64,000 nucleotides of DNA, from the NCBI GenBank assembly GCA_964017065.1, contig OZ024785.1, positions 11,797,086 to 11,861,085 of the forward strand. Reading direction: 5' to 3'. The translations under genes were made by a program, and so were the position numbers. Below the pieces are notes generated by a model. It saw only the letters and a program-made list of their open reading frames with translations, did not search any database and had not been told where the DNA came from. Origin of the DNA: Haliclona indistincta. Taxonomy: Eukaryota > Porifera > Demospongiae > Haplosclerida > Chalinidae. The stretch's first letter is position 1. Every line of letters begins with the position of its first letter. Shown here in pieces: positions 49,948-61,526 of the stretch.

Positions 49948-50253
49948 TCTTTGAAACCTGTTGTTTTTCTTGCGTGGCCAGTAAGCACAAAAATTAAAAT
50001 TATATTGAGCTCTCTACATGCTGCGTCCTTTCTCACCAAATTGCCGAGGAGGTTTGAAGCTAACCAAACCCCTCAGAAGGAATTATCACTCGACGAGCAA
50101 ATGATTAGATTCAAGAGAAGGCTGTCATTTGTACAGTATATGCCAAAAAAAGCCAACAAAGTAGGGAATAAAGGCTTTTGTCCTCGATCTGGCTATACAT
50201 TTCGGTGGCGTCTTTACACAGGTACATACAAATCACATAAGGTAAGAGATTAG
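49948..50253 (+). pseudogene. piggyBac transposase fragment (copy in B')
   Basis: KELSLDEQMIRFKRRLSFVQ and GYTFRWRLYTGTYKSHK are in one frame here, because the 10-base insertion of the other copy is absent. It therefore represents the ancestral state at that point. DNDFTSTGL follows at about 50300. Confidence 0.75.
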
Positions 50254-50953
50254 TGCTAGAATTAATTAAGCCGCTTGAAGGCATTAACCATGCACATTAT
50301 TTGAACAACGACTTCACTAGTACTGGTTTGACAGTTGTTCTTTGTGAAAACATATCCACCCAGTCGGCACAGCTAGGTCAGACAGCCTAGGGCTGCCTAC
50401 CAGCCTCAAGAATAAAAAATCAAGCTTAAAATGGTAACTACAATAGTGCTACTGTAGGCAGGTGTGTCACAGGTGAATTGTTTGCATATCAAGATCGCAA
50501 ACAAATTAGATTCAAGACAAATGCATTATCTCAAAGAAACTGGGAGAGCTGCAAGCATGGTGTACCAGAAATGCCTGAGATCTGCCTTTTTGGGCTGGAG
50601 GACAAGGACACAGGAAAGGTATTCACTCTCATTAAATAGTGCCAAAATTATTTATAATCTTAGGTGTTTCCCACACTGGTACAGTTGGGAGGAGTGTGCG
50701 GATCTGTTGAAGTCCCAGTTCATGTAGATGATACTCGTGTGAGACACATCAGCCTTGTTTGTTACACAGTGCTGATACATGGAAGTGAAAATGCTAATCC
50801 CCGGTTCCTGATAGTGTATCAGATGTTACTTATGTGACAATGTAGCATTCTTGTTTCTTTTCTATAATGGTATTGAATGCAACAATAGACATGATTTGCT
50901 GTGTTATCTTAAGTGTTACTAATAGTTATTACTGTGTGACTTCCTGACACTTA

Positions 50954-51446
50954 AGGCCTATTCACACTGGCAAATTTAACCGAATTCAATGCGCATCGAA
51001 TGCGAATTGGGCGCGTTCACACTATACTTCGTCCGATGCGCATTGAATGAATGCGCATCGAATGGGCATCGAGTCAATCCACCTCGCTATGTGGATTCAA
51101 TGCGAATCGAACCGAATCGCGTGGGCGATACCGGAACTCATGAATAATGAATGATTACACGTTTTCGAAAATGGGTGCTGGGAAGACGATCGACGGTCTC
51201 TCTGTCCTCGACGCTCGTGTATTCGTCCTCTGGCAGTGTTTCCTGCGCACAAGAGCTGCTGTGGAAGCAGTATGGCGGGTACAGCTACTGCAACACGTGA
51301 GCCGGCACGTGACCTAAACGGCGTTCTAATAGTGTTTCCTGAGTGCAGTGTGAACGCTCCCGATGCGCATTCAATTCGCATCGATAGTGAACGGTACTCG
51401 AAAGGTGCCAATGCGCATCATAACCGACTCCAGTGTGAAAAGGCCT
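50954..51446. mobile_element. 493-bp Harbinger-type MITE with empty site in block B
   Basis: AGGCCTATTCACACTGG at the left pairs with CCAGTGTGAAAAGGCCT at the right (one mismatch). TTA flanks it at 50951-50953 and 51447-51449. Block B has the unoccupied site, CACTTAATGATT with a single TTA (23321-23323), proving insertion and giving exact borders. TTA and GTGTGAA/TTCACACT ends match PIF/Harbinger. Inside are many copies of ATGCGCATCGAATG and its inverse. Coding capacity is not credible. Confidence 0.95.
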
Positions 51447-51449
51447 TTA

Positions 51450-52364
51450 ATGATTTCTTTTCCTTCCACAGTTCTTAATTCTTTGGTAAAAAAATTAGAG
51501 AAGAGCACGAGATGGGAAAGCTGGTTTTCCTATTGCTATTAATAAATTTGCAGTAGCTAAGGACTTTGTTACTGTATCTATAAACCAGGTACATGTGTTT
51601 GGTGAGCGAAAGAGCAGTTGAAGGGATAGCTCAAGCACTTATGATTAGATGCTTAAATTAATCTATTCCAGTTACTCTAATTAAAAGTGAAAGTGAATTA
51701 AACAGTTTTAAGTTTTAAAAACAAGTTGGGACCGCCGAAGAATTCATTTTCAGTTTGGACACCGTTGCTGGTTTACACAGGTGACTAATTCTAGATGTTG
51801 ATCTTCTAAAATATGATTTTTTTTGTGTATAGATTTAGGTTGTAACTTTCACCAAGTTATTACACTACCTGATGTCAGACCTGGTGGTAGTGATCGATAC
51901 AAGTTCAGAGTTCAATAATATCTGAATCTGGAATATGACTTTATTAGTGATGGTTAATTAATAAAGGTAATAATTATCTGATAGCTAAAATCCACATACA
52001 AAGTGGTCCCAATGATTGAGATCATTAGCAATGAAATTCTATGCCTGAGACAGTGTTTACACAGCAATGCTCAATACCACTTTTGTACCCTTTGAGTCTT
52101 CAGTTTCTCACGAGGGAGGGAGCTGGTTTCATAATACGTTTTCATTGTGCCTTTCGGCTAATGGACAGTATTGTATGCCAGTTACCTCTCAGACAGTGAC
52201 TTGTCTGATAGTCAGTAACTCACTTGATAATTATTACAAGAACAACTAACACAATAATTGTGTTTACATTATAAAAAAGCGATAGCTATGCAATCAGTGC
52301 TGGCTAGTTGCTACTGACTGACACCTGACGTGCAATGAATTGAATTTAGCTTGTGACAAAGGGA
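51450..52364. other. Non-coding part of block B'
   Basis: Matches 23324-24247 with few changes. No gene is seen. Confidence 0.5.
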
Positions 52365-52595
52365 ATCTTAGGTGACCATTCACTAAAGTCATTCCCCAAT
52401 ACTGTCTTCTTCCTAAACGGTGTGAACTTCGCTCTCCGTAGTGGCAGTGAGCATCAACAGTTGCACTTTAAAGATTGCCAGCTCGAAGTAGTGAAGAGAC
52501 CAGGGCAGTGACCTTATATTCAGTACACCGAAGATGACACCCAGTACACGCAGGTTAAACCAGAAACTAAGTCACTGTTCTCGAATAGTGGGTGA
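52365..52595 (+). pseudogene. Crypton-derived DUF3504 fragment (copy in B')
   Basis: ILGDHSLKSFPNTVFFLNGV and NFALRSGSEHQQLHFKDCQL, with the same in-frame TGA after KRPGQ as in 24248-24478. Confidence 0.65.
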
Positions 52596-53161
52596 TCATT
52601 CCACCATACCACCCTCTTTTTTCACTCCTCGCCCCTCGCCTAACCTCAGACATTTCATTGAGGCTTTCTAAAAGCTCCTAGATGCAATTCGACCTCACAC
52701 CTTCAATCCTTTGCATCAAGTGTTGTCTCTGCATGGAACTCTCTCACTCAATCCATTTTCAAGTCTGTTAGTCAAAGATGACGCGGTCAGTCAAGCTAAA
52801 TTCAAGACGAATAGTTCCAACTATCAACACGAACGTTTGTGAGGGAACACTCCTATGTAAAAGGTGAACCATAATAATGTTTGAGGCTCTTACGTTCGCA
52901 TCAATAATAATGTGCAGTGATTACAAACTTTGCCATTCAGGCACTTGATGGAACTTGCATACCAGGTGAATGTGTATAAACAGTGCCACTAATGATAAAG
53001 TGGAACTACCAGAGAGTGGAATCTGAGGCCAGTCCCAATAAAAACAGCAATATTGCACCATAATGACAGTCAAGACAATCTAAAATATATTTTTTTTTAC
53101 TTTCAATCCAAGATGCACATGGTACTCAATGGCACCCTTTAATGATCAGGTTTTGTCTGTA

Positions 53162-53461
53162 TCTTAGACACCAATCCAGTAAGGCATACGATACTCTTCG
53201 AGAGTCTGGTGTCATTCAACTTCCTTCCCAAGATACTCTGAGGGACTACTCACATGCAGCTGAGCCAGGTTTCTCTTATGAGGTCGATGACCAACTAAGA
53301 TTGGCAACCAAGGTTTCAAAATGTAAAAAGTACGAGTCATTCTTCTGGATGAAATGTATATACGTGAAGAGTTGGTATATGTGAAGCACACTGGTACACT
53401 GATTGGTTTCGGTCAAATCAACGACCATATGCTTGCCTTTGAACGTTCACTTGAACCAAGC
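53162..53461 (+). pseudogene. P-element-like transposase fragment (copy in B')
   Basis: KAYDTLRESGVIQLPSQDTL, DYSHAAEPGFSYEVDDQLRL. The TGA of the other copy is Arg here, but the frameshift before LLDEMYIREELVY is shared. The copy is cut at SLEPS by the end of the duplication. Confidence 0.7.
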
Positions 53462-54784
53462 GTACATAGCTGTTGGGACAATAGCTGTTGGAACCCAAGA
53501 CAGGCACACAAAGGGTTGCTCTCAAAATCCATGAGTATTGTTCCAGTAATCCCTTTATTGAAGGTACTGTTGTGTATTTGTGAGGAGTGTCCATTACGTT
53601 TTTTTAGCCTGAAGCACGGAGAGAGGTAATAATAATTATCATTTTTACTGTAATAGTCATCTAATTCAATTCTGTTCTAACGGTATTTCGTGAAGCGACA
53701 GCATTGCTATAAACACGGTAACCATTTCGCGAACTAACGGCGTCAGTATTCGTGCCCTGGGTTTCCTGTGTTGTCTCATGAAAAATTTATACCATCATCT
53801 GCCTCGGGTGAAGTGTTGACTAAACTTATATGGTGACAAAATAAATGAGAAATTGCTTCTTTCCTTACCACTCTTACGTATAATACAAATGAAAAAAAAA
53901 ATTCTTTCGCTTACTTACTGATCATAATCATCTTTCAAACTGCCAAATTCATTTAATCATTCAACTCATGAAAACAATTGCTTCATTTTCTTTCATGATA
54001 ATATTTATTTATAAAATTATTTCGAATTCTTCCCAAGTAACGTGCATTGCATCCACTAGCACAGCAACCGATTTATTAAAACCTGCTGGATCCGAACAGT
54101 GCCTTTCATGTTTGACAGGAACGAATATCAGGTGCTGACCATCAACAAATTGAAAGCCATCGGGATTGGTTACAAATGTTCTACGGGGAAGTTGGATCTG
54201 ATAGTGTACTGTCCGTTAGGTGACAGATGCATCTACTGTAAGTTGACGCTGATCCAGTGAACAAAATAATGGACGGTAATCGGACAAAATCCGAGCAACT
54301 TGCACACGTGACCGACCACGAGCTATTTAGTGAGCAAAAGAAGAGAGAGGCAATCAAGAGGACGCAGTTGAAGGTCAGTAAGAAGACTTGGTTTGTGTAT
54401 ACAATTTCAAGTTAATTTTTTTACAGAATCAACTAACCAGCTTTTGTTGGCTCATGTGTCTGAAGTTTTTGCAGAGTTAAGAGACGCTGACCAGCAAGAG
54501 TTTGAAGCCAAAGAAGCATTCCATCTCACCGGCTGAAGCTGTTCACTTGGACCAGGCGGTACACCATGTTGTCGACTTTTGCATGTGAGATTTACGGGGA
54601 CATGAGATGCAGGTCACTGGAATTGAATAAAGCAGAGAGAGACTGTGTACTCGAACTTGGCATTACTAAACTTGCTTTCTCTTATTGATCATCATCGTCG
54701 TTAATAACATTTGAAACAGCAACAGTCACTCTTGCTTCTTGTCCCTGGTCCATATTTATTCTCAAGTTGGTTACCGATGAGTCT
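53462..54784 (+). other. Unique spacer between B' and A', possible small exons
   Basis: 54102-54254 reads MFDRNEYQVLTINKLKAIGI then CSTGKLDLIVYCP, slightly SAP-like. MDGNRTKSEQLAHVTDHELF (54268-54395) has a good start and a charged end EAIKRTQLK. Neither connects to a convincing gene. The rest is A+T-rich. Confidence 0.35.
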
Positions 54785-55059
54785 TTGTATGTTCTTTACC
54801 CGGCAATGCAGAAATAATAGCAGTTTTTCCTGCCAGCACTGCTGAAGTTGAAAGGGGTTTTAGCTACCAGAACTCTATTAAGTCTAAATCCAGGAACAGA
54901 CTCAGTGCAACACATCTAGACCAACTTGTACGACTACGGCTCAACTCGCAAGAGACGCAAGAATTCCCGCTGCGAAAGGCATACAGGAAATGGAGTGAAT
55001 TTAAAAAAAGAAGATACGTTGTGCACAAACCTCAATACCAGGATTCAGACAGTGACTGA
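54785..55059 (+). pseudogene. hAT transposase C-terminal dimerisation domain
   Basis: LYVLYPAMQK and two stops are followed by FPASTAEVERGFSYQNSIKS, RNRLSATHLDQLVRLRLNS and KWSEFKKRRYVVHKP, ending at TGA 55057-55059. P.S.A.VER.FS and the L..L..L.RL segment define the hAT dimerisation domain. The N-terminal part is absent. It cannot belong to the truncated hAT at 38333, which is 15 kb away, without rearrangement. Confidence 0.8.
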
Positions 55060-55785
55060 ACTATAATTGTAAATTTGCAGTAATGATTCATTTTTGGATT
55101 GGCGCAGATAAACTAGATTATTGGGCCAATTTGATGTAAGGTCCAATTTCTTATCAAAAACCCTGCACCGTTTATCCACGCACTTTAACAATCTTGAACT
55201 CTTCACTATATCAGCTACCATATTCACATCTGTTCTATCCTTCAGTGAACTACTTCAGGCTAGAGCTCCTCAAAGAACAAGACATAACGACGAAGACCCC
55301 TAGTGGATTTTGGTGTAAGTGTGATGAGTGAAGAAGTTGGAAAAGGAGAGAGACTGTTAAGGGAAGAAATTAAACGACAAAGAGAAGCTAAAACATTTAT
55401 GCCCACAGTAGGCCAACGCATGCAGTTACTATCAGATATTCGATTGTGTGCACACATATTATAATTAAAGAATTCAACTTTCGATGTAGATGAAACAACA
55501 AATGAGCATAATGCGATTGCTGTAGTTGAGTTGTGTTGTGCGCAAAGATTAAAGCTCAAGGATAAAGACATAGTGTTTGCATGTGTAACTATGTTATGGC
55601 ATGCTCTAATTAGGTAAATTTGCCATGTTAAATTTTTTCATATTTTCATTACTGCACAGAGGATTGCTCAGAAGTGTCATGAAGCCGGTGAATTTCTCTT
55701 GTATCCCAAAATGTGAGGTAAAAAGAAGGATTGCTAGCCACCAAGCAAGTGGATGTCAAGTTGGACTGTCAGGCACATTTTCATT

Positions 55786-56220
55786 CACAAGGCTCACATT
55801 ACAACCACATCCAGTGGCAAGAAAAACTGCAATGATGAGATCTAGTTTGAAACTTTTTTGCGTGGGTGAGCTTGTAACCACACTCAAGAGATGTGGTCGA
55901 CTCCGCCCAAGATAATTGCTGACTCAGCAATACTCCAGCTATCCTTCTGCCACGTGCACGTTTAGTAATTCTGTAAAGGTTAGCTGGATGCTTTGTCTAT
56001 TGCTTATGCTAAGTTTCACCTTTTTTTCAAGTAGTCGCTGATGTCATCCGCGGCAAGCCCCGAGCTCTCGATCAGCCTCGAGCGCGGCCGAGCCCCGAGC
56101 TCGGCAAGTCGCAATCATGCCCTATACCTCGATGGGACCAGGATCTGTTCCTAGATATAACTACCCCATCACACCACCTGGTGAGTCTGAGAACAATGAC
56201 TCACTCACTACACACTCACT
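55786..56220. mobile_element. 435-bp insertion specific to A', GC-rich centre
   Basis: Block A reads straight from GCACATTTTCATT to GTTGACAAAA. Here 435 bases intervene. The centre (56045-56115) is GC-rich and self-complementary (AGCCCCGAGCTC, CGAGCGCGGCCGAG), unlike its surroundings. Flanks TTCATT/CTCACT are not an exact duplication, so the type is open. Confidence 0.6.
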
Positions 56221-56819
56221 GTTGACAAAAAGACAATGTCTGGTTTTGACAAGTACTAGCTTCTGCCAACTGAAATAAATCACGGTACAGTACTAATGAA
56301 CGCATAATGATCAGAGACAGGATGTATGCACCACTAGCTCATGCAATTTCCAGTTATCAGCAAAGGCTATGTTGCAGTCCAGAAAAAGCTGGAGGTATTG
56401 GCACTGCAGAGGAAGAACGAGAGCCAAAATCCCAGTTGAATGCCACACAGGTGTGCATGTAAGAAATTATTACAAAACAACAAGCTCTCCTGTGCTTTTT
56501 AACCCTTTAACCGCTTCCAACATCCATTTTTAAGTTGTTAGAAGTGTATTCCTGTAGAAAAGAGTGGTAATAGATGCTTCGCTGCGCCAGTGGTATGAAT
56601 ATTATTTTCTCAACTACTTTATTCATTTAACTTTAGTTAAATTATTTAAAAAGTCACAAGTGGTGGTGCTAGTACAGCAGGAGCTTCAAACAGCTAAACA
56701 GCTAGACAAAATCCAGGGACACCACCCATACAGCTGAGCCAGTAAGTATCAAACTTAAACTGACATACACTGGCAAAGCTTTGCATTCACAGAGGAATGT
56801 GAGAATTCTGATGGCAAGA

Positions 56820-57175
56820 GTATCTAGGGTGGAGATGCAACTCTCAGACAAACTCAGAGAGCTGGGCGAAGTAAAGGAGATGATAGCGAAATCAAATGAA
56901 GCCTCATGTACCATCAAAGGTTCAAGTATGAGGTAAAAAATTAAAGTACACAGTGCACATGAATCAATGAGTGATGTGCAGTATCCACTGATTGCTAAAC
57001 TGGGAGAAGCATATTTGCTCTCAAGGAGGAGAGAAGTCGCCACAGAACAAATTGAGGTGACTGCGTATAACAATTTTGTTAAATTTCAAGCGCAAACATA
57101 TAGAGGATTGTTGGAGTTGTGTTCAAAATGTGAAAGAGACACATCCAATACAAAATCTATCAGCTGGGGAGACCC
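56820..57175 (+). pseudogene. Coiled-coil fragment (copy in A')
   Basis: QLSDKLRELGEVKEMIAKSN, then SMSDVQYPLIAKLGEAYLLS and FKRKHIEDCW-type continuation. In its own frame it extends to YRGLLELCSKCERDTSNTK, further than in block A. Function unknown. Confidence 0.35.
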
Positions 57176-57368
57176 TCAAATTTGGTGTTATAATTTGTAT
57201 TCTATATGATGCAGGACGGTTTTGTGTCAGTAGTTTCAAGTGTTGTTTAGGAAAATCTAGAACAGTAGCAGAGGATAAGACAAGAAATTTGAGAAAGATT
57301 ATTCTTGAGGGTCCCGGAGGTATAATTATTTCTCAATACACTATTTTACTACATCACTAGAGTTCTTA

Positions 57369-57545
57369 CCATTTGAAAGAAAAAAAACATGGACATCCCA
57401 GGCAGTAGAAAAATTACTGGAGGGTGTGAATTGTTACGAGAAGGGGAAGTGGGTCAAAATCTATAACTGTTTCTGCATTTTTTTCCTGATGACACAAATC
57501 CCACAAAAATCAAGGATAAGTGGCGAAACCTGATCAAATACAATT
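57369..57545 (+). pseudogene. TRF-like Myb domain fragment (copy in A')
   Basis: Same WTSQAVEKLLEGVN and IKDKWRNLIKY segments and the same frame break in the T-run as in 5787-5962. One change (YNCF for YHCF). Confidence 0.6.
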
Positions 57546-57898
57546 CTGTCAAGTGTTGTAAAGGAAAATTCGTACTGAACTGATTATTCCTGCAAACTCC
57601 TCTGGTCACTGGTTACTGTTACGTCATTGCTTCTGTTCTTGTAGCAATGTCTCTGTTAGCTACAATCTGTCTATGCGTCCCTATAGTAGACATGTATCCT
57701 TGCTTACTGGTCTCCCTTGGTTAGCTACAATGCTGCACTGTCAACGCACAGCGAATATTCAGCTTGCCCCCTTCAACTTCTTAATTTCTGATTCTCTACT
57801 CGCATGTTCGCCCATTTATAACATCAATTCAGTTTACAGGTTAACCATGAACTGAATTGATGTTATAAACCACAACACGGTAAAAAAGTTAGCTCGCA

Positions 57899-58795
57899 CC
57901 ATTGGTAGATGAATTATTAGAGTTATAGAACAGGGTGTGGCTTAAAACTGGCGGTCTTTTTGGTTACTCATCTGTTCGTGGTATGCTGTCATGTGTAAGC
58001 ACTGACCTACCAGCTACTCATAAGCTTTGTGGATTAGCAAGTCATTCTGCAACCATGGGCTGCTCAGAGTGCTACAAGAGCTTTCCATCAGGCGCATTTG
58101 GAGACAAGAAAGATTATTCAGGGTATGATAGACAGTCTTGCAACCATGCAGCTCATTTAGACTATCCATCCGAGAAAAATAGTGCTAAAAATAATAACTA
58201 ATAAAAAGATTTCAAAAAAATGTGGAGCACGATATTCAGAATTACTTCGTTTGCCATACTTTGATACTGTTCAATACCATTGTGTACATGTGATGCACAA
58301 TCCATGGTTAGGAACGGCAAAGCATATGCTATCGATATGGAAAGATTTTAACACACCTAGAACTCTAATTCACCACAAAAATCCTTTCAAGGATTGGTTA
58401 GTAGCTAATACGCAAGCCGGCCGAGAAAAACAGATATTCAGAGCTGAATAAACTTCCCCATTTCAATTGCGTCAGGTTTACCATAATTGATCTGATGCAC
58501 AACCTTTTCTTGGTACAGCAAAGCATGTCATGAAAAATGTATGGCTTCAAAACATACTGTACAAGGAAGATACCGAAGAATACACGACACTGTGGCAAGC
58601 GTTCTTGTTCCTTGGTCAGTTGGGAGAATTCCCAGAAAAACACTTTCTGGGTTTGTTTCTTTTTCAGCTAACCAGTGGAAAAAGGACAGACATTTCCCAT
58701 TGTTTTCACTTCACTATGTCATTGGCGCTAGACATTTACAATGCTGGACAAATTTTGTGACTATGTGTATGCTATTTTGTAAAACATTCATCTGA
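57899..58795 (+). pseudogene. CMC/Plavaka-like transposase fragment (copy in A')
   Basis: Same structure as 6341-7237: CVSTDLPATHKLCGLASHSA, then VMHNPWLGTAKH (His where the other copy has Tyr, restoring the usual MHN), then LMHNLFLGTAKHVMKNVW and GRIPRKTLSGF. The same frameshifts are present. Confidence 0.7.
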
Positions 58796-59731
58796 TTTCG
58801 GGATCTTGACAGAGCTAGGCTAGCCAGCATACAGTCAATCGTTGTGTCATCGCACTCAGAGAAGTGAGAGGGGCACTATTAGCCGGTAAGAGCCCTGCCT
58901 AATCATCGAAGAGGAGAGCTCTTATCCGAAGCTGGCCTACCACTGGAGATTCTAGCAAACCATGCCTTGCCCATGAAGGCTAATCTTTCCGATACTGGAC
59001 AATAAGAGTAGAGACTACGAGTTACTTTTTACGATAATGATATGATAATATTGTGGTGTGCCGGTATTCTAAGACGATTAAGGAGACGGGTAACAGTTGT
59101 GCCCACGCATTCAGAGTCGGAGACGGCACTGTCAATCTATACACAGGCCTTGACCAATACAATGACCCCATAAAAGAGTTGGAAGGAATGTAAAAACATT
59201 GTCTCAATAAATAAAAATGGAACACAAAGTCATAGATACTGGACAATAAGAGTATTTTTCTGGAAGCTACTTCGTACTATGTTTGATAATGATATGATAA
59301 TATTGTGGTGTGCCGGTAATCTAAGATGACTAAGGAAATGAGGTCATCACATCGAGTAGACGTATTAACACATGGTCTTCTTCAATGTGCTCGCAAGGCT
59401 GCAACCAACTTAGGTTTCACCTTTATTAACTTATTACCATTAATTTTGTACAATTATAGTCAAATTATTTCCAAAACGATCGAAACCAGACTTGCAACTT
59501 GCAATCATATCCTCTGATTTTCTGTCGGCTCTAGCTATCACAAAATGTCTTATTGACTTAATGTGTCATTTGTCACTAGCTCAGACTAGACCATCAGATT
59601 AAGACCAAATACGAGCGACAGCTACATTCTGAAAAGAGAGAACTTAAGGGACTTGAAGTCTCCAAGTGTGCCAAGTCAGTTATACAAGTGTTTTGCAATT
59701 GAACACAAGACAAGTCTCATAATAGCCGCAC
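58796..59731 (+). other. 3' part of A' with direct repeats and RVDVLTHG fragment
   Basis: Direct repeats start at 58991 and 59235. The frame 59326-59517 (MTKEMRSSHRVDVLTHGLLQ, CARKAATNLGFTF) is open here, whereas the block A copy has TAG at the matching Lys codon. Confidence 0.5.
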
Positions 59732-60030
59732 CTACTCTAGTAAGTAGCAAACAGTTCCCAAATTTGTTGTATTGCAAAATACCGTTTGATCCGACTCGCC
59801 CCATCCAGGACTATCATCCTCCCACACTCTGTCTGATGCTTCAGCTGCTACTGCAGAATCATCAAACTCAACAGTATACTTGTGATGACTGTGGTCGCCA
59901 ATCCAGTTCACTATTTGTATCGTGACCTCTCCTTGAAACGGCCACTGTAGATACATATAGAGCCATTTGTTCACCATAACTATCACCATTAGCATACACG
60001 TTGTATCCTCCTGGTCCACTGTAGAACGGT
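59732..60030 (-). pseudogene. MATH domain fragment (copy in A')
   Basis: LQWPFQGEVTIQIVNWIGD, HHKYTVEFDDS and SPGWGESDQTVF. It keeps the GWG typical of TRAF MATH domains. The upstream part is shortened by 15 bases and frame-shifted. Confidence 0.6.
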
Positions 60031-60115
60031 ATACTCTACCACTCCTCATCATCTTCCTTATATCTGAGTCATTCCTTGCACTTGCAGCTAGTACACCTCT
60101 CCCTCAAGCTAGGTA

Positions 60116-60439
60116 ATGGCTCTTGTATCGCAGGCAACCGAAGCTGCAAAATCTGGATTAATCCGTAGGGTAGGGTTAATGTGAAAAGTTGAGCATGGAA
60201 AGTGCATTATCAGTGACTAGTTGGCGAGTTACCGAGTATTGAGTGGATCACCGAAAGAAGGTTGTCAGGCTGATATTGGTGCCATATCAGTAATCTAAGG
60301 TAAATAATGTGAGCAAAAACAACAAACCTGTCAGTCAGAGAGTTGCAAGGAAAGGGAGCAAGCGTTGTAATAGAACACTCACTTGAGGAGGCATCGACCG
60401 AAACAAGTGAGCTATCAAGGGCAGCGAAGTAGAGCCTTA
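60116..60439. other. Unique flank of Harbinger element 3
   Basis: No gene is supported. A minus-strand frame (60330-60436, FAALDSSLVSVDASSSE, followed by a GGTTTG donor) might be an exon into which the element inserted. Confidence 0.3.
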
Positions 60440-60454
60440 CACCCCGTTCACACT
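60440..60454 (+). repeat. Harbinger 3 left inverted repeat
   Basis: CACCCCGTTCACACT, preceded by the target copy TTA. Confidence 0.95.
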
Positions 60455-60664
60455 GGCGCTTGGGCTCGATCTGGTTCGAACCAGTTCGAATTTGCACGTA
60501 GTATGAACACAAGCTGAATCAAACCGGATCGATCCAAGTTGGACCACCTCAGGATGGTGGTCTGTTGCGAATCAGAGCGATCCGATGCGCTCGTGTGAAC
60601 GCTTTTCGAATTGTGTCGAAACGAAAGGGCGTGGCATATGCACACGTGGTCGACTTGACGAGTC

Positions 60665-61450
60665 ATGGCAGCTGCATGGAGCGACGCTGAGGTCTTTAAA
60701 CTAATCGATATATGGAAAGAAGACGGAATACAAACGCAATTATAAGGTTCTAAAAGAAATAAACATGTTTACTGCAAGATAGCTGCTGGTCTAAACAAGG
60801 CAGGGATAGACAAGACCGGAGAGCAATGTAGGTCCAAGATGAAGAAACTTCGGCAAGATTATAAAAAAATTAAAGATAAGAATGGGCTCACCGGAAGGGG
60901 CAGGACTAAGTGGAAGTATTATGATGCTCTGGATGAAGTTCTGGGACCCAGACCAGCCACCAGACCACCTCTAGTTATCGACAGTACTTCAGAGGATAGT
61001 CCCACCACAGAAGCCGAGTCAGAGAATTCTCGATTGTCAGATGAGGATGAAGAACAGTCAGAAGGAGGTAACGATGGTGATAGTTCTGATAGCGGAACTG
61101 TAAGCAAACAGCCCAAGGACGCAGATGAAGGAAGTAACACGAAAACACCGACAAAACCACCGATTAGCAAAGGAACAAAACGTGCGTTAGCTAAGGCTGA
61201 TGTGTTTGAAGGAGTAATGACCAAGACGATGAAGATAGTAACAGAAGTGCAAAGAGAAAGTGACAAAATGTACTTCAAACTGGAGGAGAAGAGGATGGAG
61301 ATTGATGCTCAACAAAAAAGGGAAGAGCGACAGTTTCAGCTGCAACTAGCACAATTGTTCAATGGGTCGGCAAATCAACAGCAGTATTACCCTCCCTGCC
61401 CTCCAAACTATCATCACTTCTACTCACAACCAAATTCTCAAGATGAATAG
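60665..61450 (+). pseudogene. Harbinger SANT/Myb protein, one stop codon
   Basis: ATG at 60665 starts MAAAWSDAEVFKLIDIWKED, the Myb/trihelix domain. Codon 27 is TAA (60743-60745). The frame then continues RNKHVYCKIAAGLNKAG, EQCRSKMKKLRQDYKKIKD and a conserved WKYYDALDEVLG. Next is an acidic Ser-rich linker, the coiled coil YFKLEEKRMEIDAQQKREER and a Gln/Pro/Tyr-rich tail ending at 61450. There are 262 codons in one frame with a single stop. Re-initiation at 60839 would give a 203-residue protein lacking half of the DNA-binding domain. Confidence 0.88.
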
Positions 61451-61526
61451 TTTAGCATGAACACACAAAAACCCAACATGTGTGAGTACAATGTATATAC
61501 ATGTATAATCAAAGCTGCACTTTTGT

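Larger units (their letters stand above)
49901..53461 (+). repeat. Block B', copy of 22157-25430, with MITE insertion
   Basis: Same order of fragments as in block B: piggyBac (49948-50250, lacking the 110 bases after AAATCACATAAGG), the unknown spliced fragment (50461-50850), the MITE (50954-51446), the DUF3504 fragment (52365-52595) and the P-like fragment (53170-53461). After 53461 the sequence is unrelated to that after block B, so the duplication ends inside the P-element gene. Confidence 0.9.
55166..60115 (+). repeat. Block A', copy of 3564-8574
   Basis: Same orientation and contents as block A. It carries a 435-bp insertion (55786-56220), lacks the 439 bases 5135-5573 of A, and has small indels (18 bases near 57900, 15 bases in the MATH part). 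The flanks of A and A' are unrelated at both ends. Confidence 0.9.

Noticed and set aside
50954..51446. Coding frames at 51097-51411 (-) and 51236-51478 (+)
   Set aside because: They lie within a MITE; open only because of CG-rich motif repeats.
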